Part shown: in pieces, positions 35,657 through 47,447 of the stretch | How positions within the stretch are numbered: position 1 is the first letter of the stretch | Layout: each line of letters opens with the position of its first letter | Source of the DNA: VAXT01 sp963794605 | GTDB lineage: Bacteria > Actinomycetota > Thermoleophilia > Gaiellales > Gaiellaceae | DNA length: 64,000 nt | Assembly: GCA_963794605.1 (NCBI GenBank) | Contig: CAWCEN010000004.1 | Coordinates: forward strand, 434,001-498,000 | Reading direction: 5' to 3' | Made by a program: the position numbers and the translations under genes | The notes under the pieces: generated by a model | The model's database searches: none | What the model was told of the DNA's origin: nothing | What the model saw: the letters and a program-made list of their open reading frames with translations, nothing else

Positions 35657-35841
35657 GCCGGGCGGTGCGCCAGGGGCGCGGCGTCGATGTGGCAGCGGCA
35701 CGCGTGGCGGCGGAGCCACGCGGCGTGCGAGCGCTTCTTCCAGGACGCGCGCCGAGCAGAATCTGACGCGGCGTCGCCGTGGAGCCGACAGGCGTGCTCG
35801 CGGGCGAAGCTGAGAGTGTCGCGTGAGTCGATGAGGAACAT
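35653..35841 (-). CDS. Small basic Cys/His-containing protein, coupled to the quinone oxidoreductase
   Basis: ATG 35841 lies behind a near-ideal AGGAGG and gives 62 residues (MFLIDSRDTLSFAREHACRL at the start). The protein is basic and has two similar motifs, HACRLH near residue 15 and HACRCH near 46, which could bind metal or form disulfides. Its stop overlaps the next ATG (ATGA). No family recognised. The strong ribosome-binding site, coupling and regulated promoter argue that it is expressed, either as a functional small protein or a leader. Confidence 0.6.
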   Translation of the reverse strand: MFLIDSRDTLSFAREHACRLHGDAASDSARRASWKKRSHAAWLRRHACRCHIDAAPLAHRPA

Positions 35842-35850
35842 GATGACCTC

Positions 35851-35914
35851 CTACGCTGTAAGCGTACAGTGTAAGTGTACGGCGTAAGTTAAACGTACAG
35901 CGTAAGTTTGTCAA
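35851..35914 (-). promoter_or_regulatory. Promoter with four tandem operator-like units
   Basis: On the minus strand, TTGACA (35914-35909) and TAACTT (35891-35886) are 17 bases apart. The plus strand carries four 12-13-base units of the form GTACRGYGTAAG (35851-35862 partly divergent, 35863-35875, 35876-35888, 35894-35906). Each is close to the perfect palindrome CTTACACTGTAAG. One unit lies in the -35/-10 spacer, one overlaps the -10 and the rest are downstream, an arrangement expected for repression. The style resembles TetR-family operators; no TetR gene is nearby. Confidence 0.72.
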
Positions 35915-35923
35915 GGCCAAGAG

Positions 35924-35953
35924 AAAGGGCGCCCGCTCCCGCAGGCGCCCTTT
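35924..35953. terminator. Terminator hairpin after the large secreted protein gene
   Basis: AAAGGGCGCC (35924-35933) pairs perfectly with GGCGCCCTTT (35944-35953), loop 10 bases. Read leftward it ends in TTTCTCTT. It lies 23 bases beyond the inferred stop of the gene at 35977 and insulates the regulated promoter downstream. Confidence 0.82.
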
Positions 35954-35976
35954 GATCGTGCTTGCTGTGTTCTGGC

Positions 35977-39565
<3,589 letters not shown>

Positions 39566-39687
39566 ACGTGCCCCTTCTCCCCTCCAGCCCGCAGCATCTC
39601 GCCCGCCGCCGAGCCTAGTGGCCATTCATGCGTGACCGGGAGTTCTTACCACCCGAATAGCGGAAAATCAATCCAATATCGGGGGAA

Positions 39688-40164
39688 CTAGCCAGCCAGC
39701 TTCGAATCGATTGCGTCAAGGCGCTTCTCCAGCCTGGCCAGCTCGTCGACGATCCGCTGCGCAATGTCCTCTTGGTGGTCGCGATTGGCTTCGCTATCCG
39801 CTCTGGCAGCCCGCTGGACGAGGGTGCTCGTCACGCCTGCGGTGACGAACGAGATGAAGGCGATCCCGATCACCATCACGATCCCGCCGATTGTCCGACC
39901 GGCCAGCGTCGACGGCACGACGTCCCCGTAGCCAACCGTCGTCACCGTCTGCAGCGCCCACCAGATGCCCAGCCCGACCGTCGGGATGTTTTCGTGATCG
40001 ACGAAGCGGATGATCACGCCTCCGATCAACGACAAGCCGACGAACGTCACGGCCAGCCCGAAAGTGACGGAGCGGGCGTTGACGATCCTCCGGATCCGCC
40101 GCTCGACGAACGACGTCTTCTTCCCGGGCCTGACCACGCTCTCGGGCATCCCGTCGGAGTTCAA
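39688..40164 (-). CDS. Two-helix potassium-channel-like protein
   Basis: The 158-residue protein has two transmembrane helices (FGLAVTFVGLSLIGGVIIRF and IGGIVMVIGIAFISFVTAGV) around a pore helix and selectivity filter IWWALQTVTTVGYGDVVP near residue 67. TVGYGD is the potassium filter. The C-terminal 45 residues (EANRDHQEDIAQRIVDELAR and LEKRLDAIDSKLAG) have heptad spacing and probably form a tetramerising coiled coil, as in minimal bacterial channels. The start could be ATG 40164 or the ATG five codons later. Confidence 0.88.
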   Translation of the reverse strand: MNSDGMPESVVRPGKKTSFVERRIRRIVNARSVTFGLAVTFVGLSLIGGVIIRFVDHENIPTVGLGIWWALQTVTTVGYGDVVPSTLAGRTIGGIVMVIGIAFISFVTAGVTSTLVQRAARADSEANRDHQEDIAQRIVDELARLEKRLDAIDSKLAG

Positions 40165-40372
40165 CGAGCACGCCGACTCCCCTTGCGCCTTGCGCCGCTG
40201 ACCGCTTCTTCACCAGATCTCTGCCGGGGCGAAACCCACGGGCCGCGTCCTCACGCCTAGCTTCGCCGGCGACCCGCCAAGAGGACGGCCTTCCTCAACG
40301 GCTAGAAGGGCCCGCGTCCAGGCTTTCGCGGTCGTCGCCCGGTGGGCGGCGGCCGGGAGGCCCGGGCTCAGC

Positions 40373-41071
40373 TCAGGCGGCGATCCGGCCCGCGGTGATC
40401 CGCATCAGCGCGCAGGGCGCACTCGAGCGGAGTCGGTCGACGACCGCACGGTCGGTGGGCTCGCAGGTGAGCAGCGTCTTCCACGTGAAGAGGTGCTCGG
40501 GCACGTGGAAGTCTCCCGTCGCGACGAACGGGAGCTCCCGCTCGGCGACCCAGTGGAAGCGCTCCTCGCGGTTGAAGAGCTCGAACCGGTCTACCACCTC
40601 GACCGCCCGCTCCGGGTTCTCTGCGAACCAGGCGGTTCCGCGAATGGATTCGGACGCAGACTCCAGCGAGTACGGGTGAACAGCGATCAGCGCCGCTCCG
40701 AGATCCGCGCCTCGCAGAGGGCGGCTTCGAGCCCGCCGTCCACCGAGACGAACTTGCGCAGCCCGACCGCGACTGCGTGCCCGGCTCGACTCGGGTCGCG
40801 GCTCTCGACGGTGAGTTCCAGCCCCGCGATGACGAGCAGCCCGTACTTCCTTCGCGCTCGCTCTGCTTCGGCGTCGATCTCGGCGAGGTAGTCCCGGTAC
40901 GTCTCGGCTCGCACGTGGCAGGCGAACTCGCTGCGCACGACGTGGTCGGTGATCGCGAGCACATCGAATCCCGTGCGTCCGTAGAGATCGACCAGCTCGC
41001 CCGGCGTGAGCACGCCGTCACTCCACGTCGTGTGCGCGTGGGAGCTCCGCGAGCAGTGGTCTCCCAGCCAT
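40373..41071 (-). CDS. PHP-domain phosphoesterase, two compensating frame breaks
   Basis: If one extra C near 41047 is removed, ATG 41071 reads MAGRPLLAELHAHTTWSDG, the ideal PHP metal-binding start. The frame continues through VLAITDHVV and GLELTVES to about 40688. A second one-base shift in GAGCGGCGCTG then leads into LIAVHPYSLES and LPFVATGDFHVPEHL (C-terminal PHP motifs), ending at 40373. The span is a multiple of three, in line with one insertion and one deletion. Length is about 232 residues. PHP proteins hydrolyse phosphoesters using a trinuclear metal site; substrate unknown. Confidence 0.75.
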
Positions 41072-41161
41072 CGACTCTCACTTCGGCAGACGTCCGCACA
41101 GTCCGTGGGGCCAGGTGGTGCCGATCGTGAACCGGCGTGGTGAACGGCCCGACTAGCGTTC

Positions 41162-42079
41162 GTGGCCTTGGAGGTTCGAGCCGCGACCCTCGACGACGTC
41201 GAACGCCTGGCTGCGTTCATGGGCCGCTGCACGCTCGCGCACCAGGGCGTCCGGCGCGCGTCGGCGGACGAGATACGGCAGCGGCTGACCAAGCCCGGCA
41301 CCGATCCGGCGCTCGATACCTGGATCGTCGCGGACAGTGGCGAGGTCGTCGGCTTCGCGCAGGTCTGGCCGGAGGACGCCGCCGTCGTCTGTTACGTCCG
41401 CGTCGATCCGGAGCACACCGGCCGTGGAATCGGAAGCACGCTGCTCGAGCGCGGATCGGCACGTGCCCGCGAGCTCGAGGGGTCGGCCGTCGTCCATGCG
41501 ACGAGCTGGCCGAAGGACGAAGCCGCGGCGCCGCTCCTCGAAGGCGCGGGCTTCCGGCCGCTCCGCTACCTCTCGCTGATGACGATCGAGCTCGACCGCA
41601 CGCCCGAGCCGCCGACGTGGCGGCCAGACGTCCGCGTCCGGACGCTGGACGACGAGAGCGACCTGCAACCGATCCATGAGGCGCGGCAGGAAGTCTTTCC
41701 CGACCGCCGCGCCGATTTCGACGGCTGGCTGCACGAGTACGAGGGCAGCCTCGACCCCTCCCTCTGGTTCGTCGCCGAGGACGAGGCCGGAATCGCAGGC
41801 TTCGCGCTCTGCCTGCCGGAGCTCCCCGAGGACCGGGAGGCGGGCTATGTCAGCGAGCTCGGCGTTCGTCCGGACCGGCGGGGCCAGGGGCTCGGCCTCG
41901 CACTCCTGCGGCAGACGTTCGTCCAGTTCCACGCGCGCGGGAGCGCGCGCGTCTCCCTGCACGTCGACGCGGACAACCTGACGGGAGCTGTTCGCCTCTA
42001 TACAAAAGCAGGCATGCGGCCCGACCCGCGGCTCGTCGTCTGGGAGCGGCCTCTTCTCAACGCCAAGCGCCTGCAATAG
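41162..42079 (+). CDS. Double GNAT acetyltransferase (mycothiol-synthase-like)
   Basis: The 305-residue protein has two GNAT domains in tandem. The first has CYVRVDPEHTGRGIGSTLLERG near residue 80 and the second has VSELGVRPDRRGQGLGLALLRQ near 239, both with the R/QxxGxG/A acetyl-CoA loop, and a late LHVDADNLTGAVRLYTKAGM. The layout and length match MshD, the last enzyme of mycothiol synthesis, but paralogs with other roles are common, so no symbol is given. GTG start at 41162; the methyltransferase gene converges from the right. Confidence 0.8.
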   Translation: MALEVRAATLDDVERLAAFMGRCTLAHQGVRRASADEIRQRLTKPGTDPALDTWIVADSGEVVGFAQVWPEDAAVVCYVRVDPEHTGRGIGSTLLERGSARARELEGSAVVHATSWPKDEAAAPLLEGAGFRPLRYLSLMTIELDRTPEPPTWRPDVRVRTLDDESDLQPIHEARQEVFPDRRADFDGWLHEYEGSLDPSLWFVAEDEAGIAGFALCLPELPEDREAGYVSELGVRPDRRGQGLGLALLRQTFVQFHARGSARVSLHVDADNLTGAVRLYTKAGMRPDPRLVVWERPLLNAKRLQ

Positions 42080-42097
42080 ACAGGCCGGCGCCCTTCT

Positions 42098-43109
42098 TCA
42101 AGCCCACTTAGCCGAGATGTAGGTCCAGCAGCAGTCGAACGTCGGGCTGCCGCCGAAGACGACGGCGAGCGATTCGTGAAGGAGTCGCAGGCGATCGGCA
42201 GCAGCCTTCCCCGAGGCGGCTTCTCCGTCCACCTTTTGCGCTCCGCCGACCCACCCGAGGACGGCGTCCGCATACGCGGCCAGAAACTCGTACCACTCGT
42301 CGACCTTGGCTTCGATCACTCGCTCGGTGACGTCTGCGACCTCGAAGCCCGCTGCCGTGAGAGCGGCGACGTAGAACTCGAGCGGCCTCGGCGCGAGGAA
42401 CACCCGGTCGCGGTAGGCGAGGTAGGCGCCGAGGCGGTCCTCGTCCTCGAGCACCCGGCGGTAGTCGGAGTAACGATCGTCCGTGCGAACGATCCTGCTC
42501 GCCGCTTCGTGGACGCGGTAGACGGTGTCGTCGATGATCCACACGCCGTCGTCGGCCCGCGGATTGCGGATGTTCCCCGAGTTGATCCGCGCCATCGCAC
42601 CGGGCGCGAGCACCCGCGTCCAGGCGCGCAGCGTGTCCTCGAGGTCGTAGTAGAGATGGATCGCGTTCGTCGAGACGAGCGCTTCGGCCCGGAAGTCCCG
42701 TGGAAGGACCTCGTCGACGTACTGGAGCCGCCGCTCGTGCTCCAGGTAGTGGAGCCTGCGGAAGGCGACACGCTCGTCCGTCCGGAAACGGTCGAGCGCG
42801 ATACGCAGGAACTTCGGCGAGCTGTCGACGATCACCATTCCGACCGGGCGATCGCCGATCCGCAGCCGCAGACGCTCGAGGAGGATGCCGGTTCCGCCGG
42901 AGTAGTCGATCAGCGACCTGACCGTCACGTAGGTCCCCGGTCAGTTGCTCCACCGTCAGGTCGAGGTTGGAGTACCAGCCGTGGTTCTCGACCGTGTCGT
43001 AGTGGAGCCCGATCGCATCCACGGGTTGCGACACCCAGTCCTCGTCCGGGACTCGTTCGACGCCGCCCCAATCGAAAGAATTTCGCCGTTCGAGACTCAC
43101 GCGGGCCAT
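42098..43109 (-). CDS. SAM-dependent methyltransferase-like protein, apparent frame break
   Basis: The N-terminal part (43109 to about 42930) reads GVERVPDEDWVSQPVDAIGL and NHGWYSNLDLTVEQL. After a one-base shift near 42920 the sequence continues LIDYSGGTGILLERL (the SAM-binding DxSGGTG motif), GMVIVDSSPKFLRIALDRF, and later VSTNAIHLYYDLEDTLRAW. Together this is a class I methyltransferase fold of about 335 residues. The span of 1012 bases is one over a multiple of three, consistent with a single inserted base. Substrate unknown. Confidence 0.72.
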
Positions 43110-43189
43110 TCTTGCCCGAGGCGCCGACGGGGAGGGCAGGAGCTCGCCCGCGCCTCAGCTTGATTCGGCTGCGGCTTTCCCCGACGCGT

Positions 43190-43213
43190 GAGGGCGGCTC
43201 GAGGACCGCCCTC
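43190..43213 (-). terminator. Terminator hairpin after membrane paralog 1
   Basis: GAGGGCGG (43190-43197) pairs with CCGCCCTC (43206-43213). The adjoining sequence CCGAGCGGATTCGCCGCTCAG is homologous to the region beside the terminator of paralog 2, so gene and terminator were duplicated together. Confidence 0.6.
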
Positions 43214-43266
43214 TGCTCCGAGCGGATTCGCCGCTCAGCCCGTGGCCAGCGTGAGAACCCGGAACC

Positions 43267-43887
43267 TCAAACTGCAGCGGGCGATCCGGTGCTCTCCTCG
43301 GCACGGCCGAATACCGCTAACGCGAGGATGACGAGACCGACTCCGGTCAGGAACAGCGCGATTCCGACGACGATGCCGAAGATCGAGATCTGCTCGGCCA
43401 TGTAGGAGACGTTCAGCGCCGTCGCGAGCGCCGTCTCGGTGACCCAGGTGTTCCTGGCTCCGTTCGATATCGGCTGGCCCTCCTCGTCCTTCGCGGCCGC
43501 GGCTTCGTCGCTCGTTCCTGCGGGATCGTCCGGGTTCGCCGCCGACTGGAAGCGGCCCATCTGCGCATACGTCAGGCCGCCTGACGACTCGAGCGCGTGG
43601 ATACGCATGTACTGCGCGAAGCAACGGGCTTCCGAGCCGGTGTCGATCTCCTCGTCGACTACGTCGCACGTCGGCAGCTCGATGCTCTCCGGAAGCCCGG
43701 CCTCTTCGGCCGCCGGCTTGATCTCGTCCGGTGACATGTCCGAGCCGCCAACGATGTACTCCTTGTTGAGCTCGTCCTGGACCGTTTGATGGCCGTTGAC
43801 ACCCAAGACGATGGCGACGACTCCGAACACGATCAGCACCGCGCCTGCGATGAACCCGCCGATCTCCCACACCCTTCTGCCTTTCAT
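43267..43887 (-). CDS. Two-helix membrane protein, tandem paralog 1
   Basis: ATG 43887 behind GGGAGGTGG gives 206 residues. One transmembrane helix near the N-terminus (IAGAVLIVFGVVAIVLGV) is followed by a loop of about 130 residues with EARCFAQYMRIHALESSGGL, QMGRFQSA and NTWVTETALATALN, then a second helix (IFGIVVGIALFLTGVGLVIL). The product encoded at 44119-44698 is clearly paralogous. I do not recognise the family. Sequence homology with the end of paralog 2 suggests its original stop was near 43235, in another frame, so the C-terminus may be altered by an indel. Confidence 0.68.
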   Translation of the reverse strand: MKGRRVWEIGGFIAGAVLIVFGVVAIVLGVNGHQTVQDELNKEYIVGGSDMSPDEIKPAAEEAGLPESIELPTCDVVDEEIDTGSEARCFAQYMRIHALESSGGLTYAQMGRFQSAANPDDPAGTSDEAAAAKDEEGQPISNGARNTWVTETALATALNVSYMAEQISIFGIVVGIALFLTGVGLVILALAVFGRAEESTGSPAAV

Positions 43888-44070
43888 CACTCCACCTCCC
43901 GGTGAATGTGTAGGACGCTTCGAACAGCCTCGTCGAGTGGCGCGGCGCACCGCACCGCGGACAGGCAAGTCCTCAGTAATCAAATCACCCCGCGCTCGGC
44001 CACGGCGGACCGGCCCGACGGTCACGTCGTCCGCATCCTCGACCGAGCCTGGCCGAACGGCAACGTCATG

Positions 44071-44098
44071 CAAAGGGCGGCCCGGGGGCCGCCCTTTG
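44071..44098 (-). terminator. Terminator hairpin after membrane paralog 2
   Basis: CAAAGGGCGGCC (44071-44082) pairs perfectly with GGCCGCCCTTTG (44087-44098) around a CGGG loop, 21 bases past the inferred stop at 44119. Confidence 0.82.
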
Positions 44099-44118
44099 CT
44101 TCCGAGCGGAGTCGCCGC

Positions 44119-44698
44119 TCAGTTCGTGACTGTCGCGGGCCGCGGCGCCGTTTCAACGGCGGCTGCGGGCTTCCGCTCCAGTGCCCCGCCGAGCGTAAGG
44201 ACCAGGAACCCGATCCCCGTCAGCAGGAGAGCAATGCCCATGACGATCCCGAAGACGCCGACTCGCTCACCGAAGTAGGCCGTGGTTCAAGGCCGTCGTG
44301 AGCGCCGTCTCCGTCACCCAGATGTTTCGCGCCTCGTTCGCGACCGGCTGTCCGGTCTTCGGGTCTTTCGCGGCCTTCGACTCGTCGGAGGTCGGATTCC
44401 CCTGTGCGTCGACGAAGCGACCCATCTCTGCGTACACCTGCCCGTCGGTCGCCTCGAGCGCGTGCTTGCGCATCATCTCGGCGAACTCGTGCGCCTGGGA
44501 TCCCGTCGTGACCTGTTTGCCGGAATGGTCGGCAGGAACGGCCGGATCCGTGGCATGGTCGCCGAAGAAGATTTGCTCTTGCTTGAGGTTGTCCCGGACG
44601 GTGCTGATGCCCCAGGCACCAACTGCGATCGACCCGACGCCGAAGGCGATCAGGATCACGCTCGCGATGATGCCACCGTATTTGAAGAGGTCCCTCAT
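44119..44698 (-). CDS. Two-helix membrane protein, tandem paralog 2 (frame break)
   Basis: ATG 44698 behind AAAGGAG starts MRDLFKYGGIIASVILIAFG, followed by the paralog-like region EFAEMMRKHALEATDGQVYA, EMGRFVDAQGN and NIWVTETALTTALNH. One frame stops shortly after. Shifting one base near 44285 continues YFGERVGVFGIVMGIALLLT, matching the second helix of paralog 1, to a stop at 44119. The 580-base span is one over a multiple of three. Its position in a stress-protein cluster and the palindrome about 85 bases upstream suggest shared regulation with the 46 kb genes. Confidence 0.7.
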
Positions 44699-44781
44699 GG
44701 CGACTCCTTTCTCGTTTCGTTGCATGACCGGAGTTTCGGGCGGTCGCTTCACGGGGCCATCGGTGCCGCTCCGCGAGGTTG

Positions 44782-44798
44782 CTGCGGGATTTCCGCAG
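44782..44798. promoter_or_regulatory. Palindromic site CTGCGG-N5-CCGCAG upstream of paralog 2
   Basis: Perfect 6-bp arms around GATTT. A site with the same 6-5-6 geometry and similar sequence lies at 46102-46118. Two inverted heptamers of this kind would suit a NarL/FixJ-type regulator such as the one encoded at 52615-53262; this link is inference. Confidence 0.45.
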
Positions 44799-44823
44799 GG
44801 TCACGGCGAAAAGACCGCAGGCG

Positions 44824-45564
44824 CTATACGCCGACGAAAGCTGCGAGGGTGAGCATCGCCGCAGCCCCGAGAGCACTTCCGGCTCCCGCGCGCAGCCAGC
44901 GCCGATGCCCGAACGCCTGAGGGATGAGCTCGAAGGCGACGAGCGCGAGCATCGCCCCCGCGGCGAAGGCAAACGAGGCCGGCAGGAGGCCGCGGACGTG
45001 CTCGACGACGACGTAGGCAAGTACCGCGCCGACCGGCTGAGGAGCGCTCGTCAGCACCGCGGCCCAGAACTGGCTCGAACGACTGAAACCCGCCTCGGCC
45101 ATCGGAATCGCGACGCTCGTCCCTTCGGGCACGTTCTGGAGCCCGATCGCGAGGATCACGAACAGGCTCAGCCCAGCCAGGTCCGATGCGTATGCGGTTC
45201 CGATCGCAAGGCCCTCAGGAAGGCTGTGCACGAGCAGGACCCCGAAGACCAGCGCGGAGAGCCGGACTCCCGCCCCGCGCAGCGCTCCCACATGAACGTC
45301 GCGCCCGGCGAGGAGCCGCCGGGCCGCGACGAGCAGCAGGACACCAGCGAGGAGCCCAATCAGGATCTCGGCCGTTCCGCCCTCCTCCAGGGCCGGCTTC
45401 AACAGGCCGAGCAGCGACGCGACAGTCATCGCGCCGATCGCAGTGCCGAGCAGAATCGGTCGTAAGAGCTCTGCCTTCGAGCCCATGAAGAAGACGGGCA
45501 GCGCGCCGAGCCCCGTCGCGAGAGCGGTTGCGCTCGCGGCGAGGACTAGTACGACGACGTCCAT
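44824..45564 (-). CDS. ZIP-family divalent metal transporter
   Basis: The 246-residue membrane protein has about seven to eight hydrophobic segments and the two ZIP metal-site helices: VHSLPEGLAIGTAYA near residue 112 (HSxxEG) and GLQNVPEGTSVAIPM near 140 (QNxPEG). This variant pairs His/Glu with Asn/Glu, as in GufA-like bacterial ZIPs. It imports zinc or other divalent metals. It is followed leftward by the membrane paralogs with a 125-base gap, and lies 18 bases after the universal stress protein gene, so it is probably co-transcribed with the latter. Confidence 0.9.
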   Translation of the reverse strand: MDVVVLVLAASATALATGLGALPVFFMGSKAELLRPILLGTAIGAMTVASLLGLLKPALEEGGTAEILIGLLAGVLLLVAARRLLAGRDVHVGALRGAGVRLSALVFGVLLVHSLPEGLAIGTAYASDLAGLSLFVILAIGLQNVPEGTSVAIPMAEAGFSRSSQFWAAVLTSAPQPVGAVLAYVVVEHVRGLLPASFAFAAGAMLALVAFELIPQAFGHRRWLRAGAGSALGAAAMLTLAAFVGV

Positions 45565-45582
45565 GCGCGGCGGCGAGTCCGA

Positions 45583-46029
45583 CTAGGCGGCGACGAGCTG
45601 CCGGGCCGAGCGCTCCTTCGCGACGAGCACGGGAACGCTCGCGTGCTGCACGACTCCGCTCGAGACGCTTCCGAGCAGCGCCCCTGCAAATGCGCCACGG
45701 CCCCGTGAGCCCATCACGATCAAGTCGGCACCCCTGTTGTCGGCAAAGCTCAGGATCTCGTCGACCGGATCTCCCTCGAGGATCTCGGTCCTCGTGCGGA
45801 CGCCTGCCTCCCACGCCTTGCGCCTCGCCGCATCGGTGACCGCATGTGCCGTTCCGAGCTCGGTGCACAGCAGGCGCTCGTAGTAGGGAGAGTCGAGCAG
45901 CGACGCCGGCGGCTTGCAGACGAAGGCGAAGGTGACCTGCGCACCGACCTCCTGCGCGAGCTCGAGTGCTTCGTCGATCGCGGCGCTGCTCCCTTCGGAG
46001 CCGTCGATTGCAACGAGAAACTCTTTCAT
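45583..46029 (-). CDS. Universal stress protein (single UspA domain) 1
   Basis: ATG 46029 behind AAGGAGG gives 148 residues: MKEFLVAIDGSEGSSAAIDE at the start, and the ATP-binding signature VMGSRGRGAFAGALLGSVSSGVV near residue 106 (GxxGxG-x9-GS), ending VPVLVAKE. ATP-binding Usps are typical members of hypoxia and dormancy regulons in actinobacteria. It is divergent from the flavoprotein gene at 46181, with a palindromic site between them. Confidence 0.93.
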   Translation of the reverse strand: MKEFLVAIDGSEGSSAAIDEALELAQEVGAQVTFAFVCKPPASLLDSPYYERLLCTELGTAHAVTDAARRKAWEAGVRTRTEILEGDPVDEILSFADNRGADLIVMGSRGRGAFAGALLGSVSSGVVQHASVPVLVAKERSARQLVAA

Positions 46030-46101
46030 CGGATCCTCCTTTGGTTCTCGAAGCATCGAGCCGGACAGCGCGGCAGCCATCCGGGCCTTGACCGATCGTC
46101 A

Positions 46102-46118
46102 GTGTGGGAATGCCGCAC
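46102..46118. promoter_or_regulatory. Palindromic site GTGTGG-N5-CCGCAC between Usp and flavoprotein genes
   Basis: One mismatch in 6-bp arms around GAATG. It shares geometry and core (TGNGGGANTNCCGCA) with 44782-44798 and sits in the divergent promoter region, so it could control both genes. Confidence 0.45.
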
Positions 46119-46180
46119 GAAGGTTCAGGCCTGCCGCCTATCTGCGCGTAGACTCGATCGGCGATCATCACTCCGTGGCG

Positions 46181-47365
46181 ATGCCCACGCACGTACTCAT
46201 AGCCGGAGCGGGCGTCGCGGGCCTCGAAGCAGCGCTCGCGCTGAGAGCGGTGGCCGGGGATCGGGTCTCGGTCGAGCTCGTCTCCCCGGATTCGGAGTTC
46301 GTTTATCGGCCACTCGCAGTGGCTGCGCCGTTCGGCGCAGGCGAGGTCCGGCGCTTCCCGGTACGCCGGCTGGCCGAGGAGGCGGGCGCCGATCTGACGA
46401 CAGCGGCCGTTCGAGCCGTGCATCCCGCACGGAAGGCAGTCGAGACCTCGGTTGGAGACGAGCTCTCCTATGACCTCCTCCTGCTTGCGCTCGGCGCTCA
46501 GCCCGTGCCGGCCATTCCCGGAGCCGTGACGTTCCGCGGTCCGGGCGACGAGGGCGCCCTCGGCGAGGTCCTGCGCGACGCGGCAGAAGGACGCGTCCGC
46601 CGACTGGCGTTCACGATGCCGGCCGGCATCTCTTGGCCGCTGCCCCTGTACGAGCTGGCCCTGCTGACGGCGGTCCACCTTGCCGACTCGGGTGCAGACG
46701 TTGAACTCCAGCTCGTAACTCCCGAGCCCAGGCCGCTTCAGCTGTTCGGCGCTGCGGCCAGCGAAGTCGTCATCGAGCTTCTCGATAGACACGGAATCGA
46801 ACTGCGGACAGACACCGTTCCGGCCGCCGTGGAAGAGAATGTGCTCCGGTTCGTCGGCACCGGCGAGGTCGAGGCGGACCGCGTCGTTGCACTGCCGCGC
46901 ATCGAGGGCCTGCGGTTACCTGGCATTCCTCATGACGCGAATGGCTTCGTCCCGATCGACCATCACGGACGCGTGCGCGACGTCGAGGACGTCTACGCCG
47001 CCGGCGACCTCACGAACTTTCCGATCAAGCAGGGAGGGCTGGCCGCCCAGCAGGCGGACGCGGCAGCCGAGGCGATCGCAGCCGCGGCCGGAGCCGAGAT
47101 CACCCCGACCCCGTTCAAGCCGGTTCTCCGCGGCCTCTTGCTCACCGGTCTCACTCCGCGCTTCATGCGCGCCGAGGTCGGTGCCCTCGACTCACAAGTC
47201 GATACGGAGCCGCTCTGGTGGCCGCCCGGGAAGATCGTCGGCCGCTACCTGGCGCCGTTCCTCGCTGCCCAGCTAAACGTCTCGCAGGCGCCTCCGCGCT
47301 CGGACGTCCTCGAGGTCGAGGTCGAGCTCGACCGCGGTCCGGCAGGCGAGTGGTCGTCGATCTGA
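46181..47365 (+). CDS. NAD(P)/FAD-dependent oxidoreductase, sulfide-quinone-reductase/NDH-2-like
   Basis: The 394-residue protein begins HVLIAGAGVAGLEAALALRA (FAD Rossmann motif), has LLLLALGAQPVPAIPGAVTF near residue 98 and the second FAD motif VEDVYAAGDLTNFPIKQGGL near 267, and a C-terminal extension with LWWPPGKIVGRYLAPFL. This is the layout of the SQR/NDH-2-like flavoprotein group, which passes electrons to quinones. The paired catalytic cysteines of true SQR are not seen, so the donor is uncertain. ATG 46181 or GTG 46175 could be the start. Confidence 0.82.
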   Translation: MPTHVLIAGAGVAGLEAALALRAVAGDRVSVELVSPDSEFVYRPLAVAAPFGAGEVRRFPVRRLAEEAGADLTTAAVRAVHPARKAVETSVGDELSYDLLLLALGAQPVPAIPGAVTFRGPGDEGALGEVLRDAAEGRVRRLAFTMPAGISWPLPLYELALLTAVHLADSGADVELQLVTPEPRPLQLFGAAASEVVIELLDRHGIELRTDTVPAAVEENVLRFVGTGEVEADRVVALPRIEGLRLPGIPHDANGFVPIDHHGRVRDVEDVYAAGDLTNFPIKQGGLAAQQADAAAEAIAAAAGAEITPTPFKPVLRGLLLTGLTPRFMRAEVGALDSQVDTEPLWWPPGKIVGRYLAPFLAAQLNVSQAPPRSDVLEVEVELDRGPAGEWSSI

Positions 47366-47447
47366 GTTCCGGCTCCGTAGAAAGCCGAGTCGCGAAACCG
47401 CGTCGTCACCGACGGATTCCGGACCGGCCGGCTGAAGACTTCGAGCC

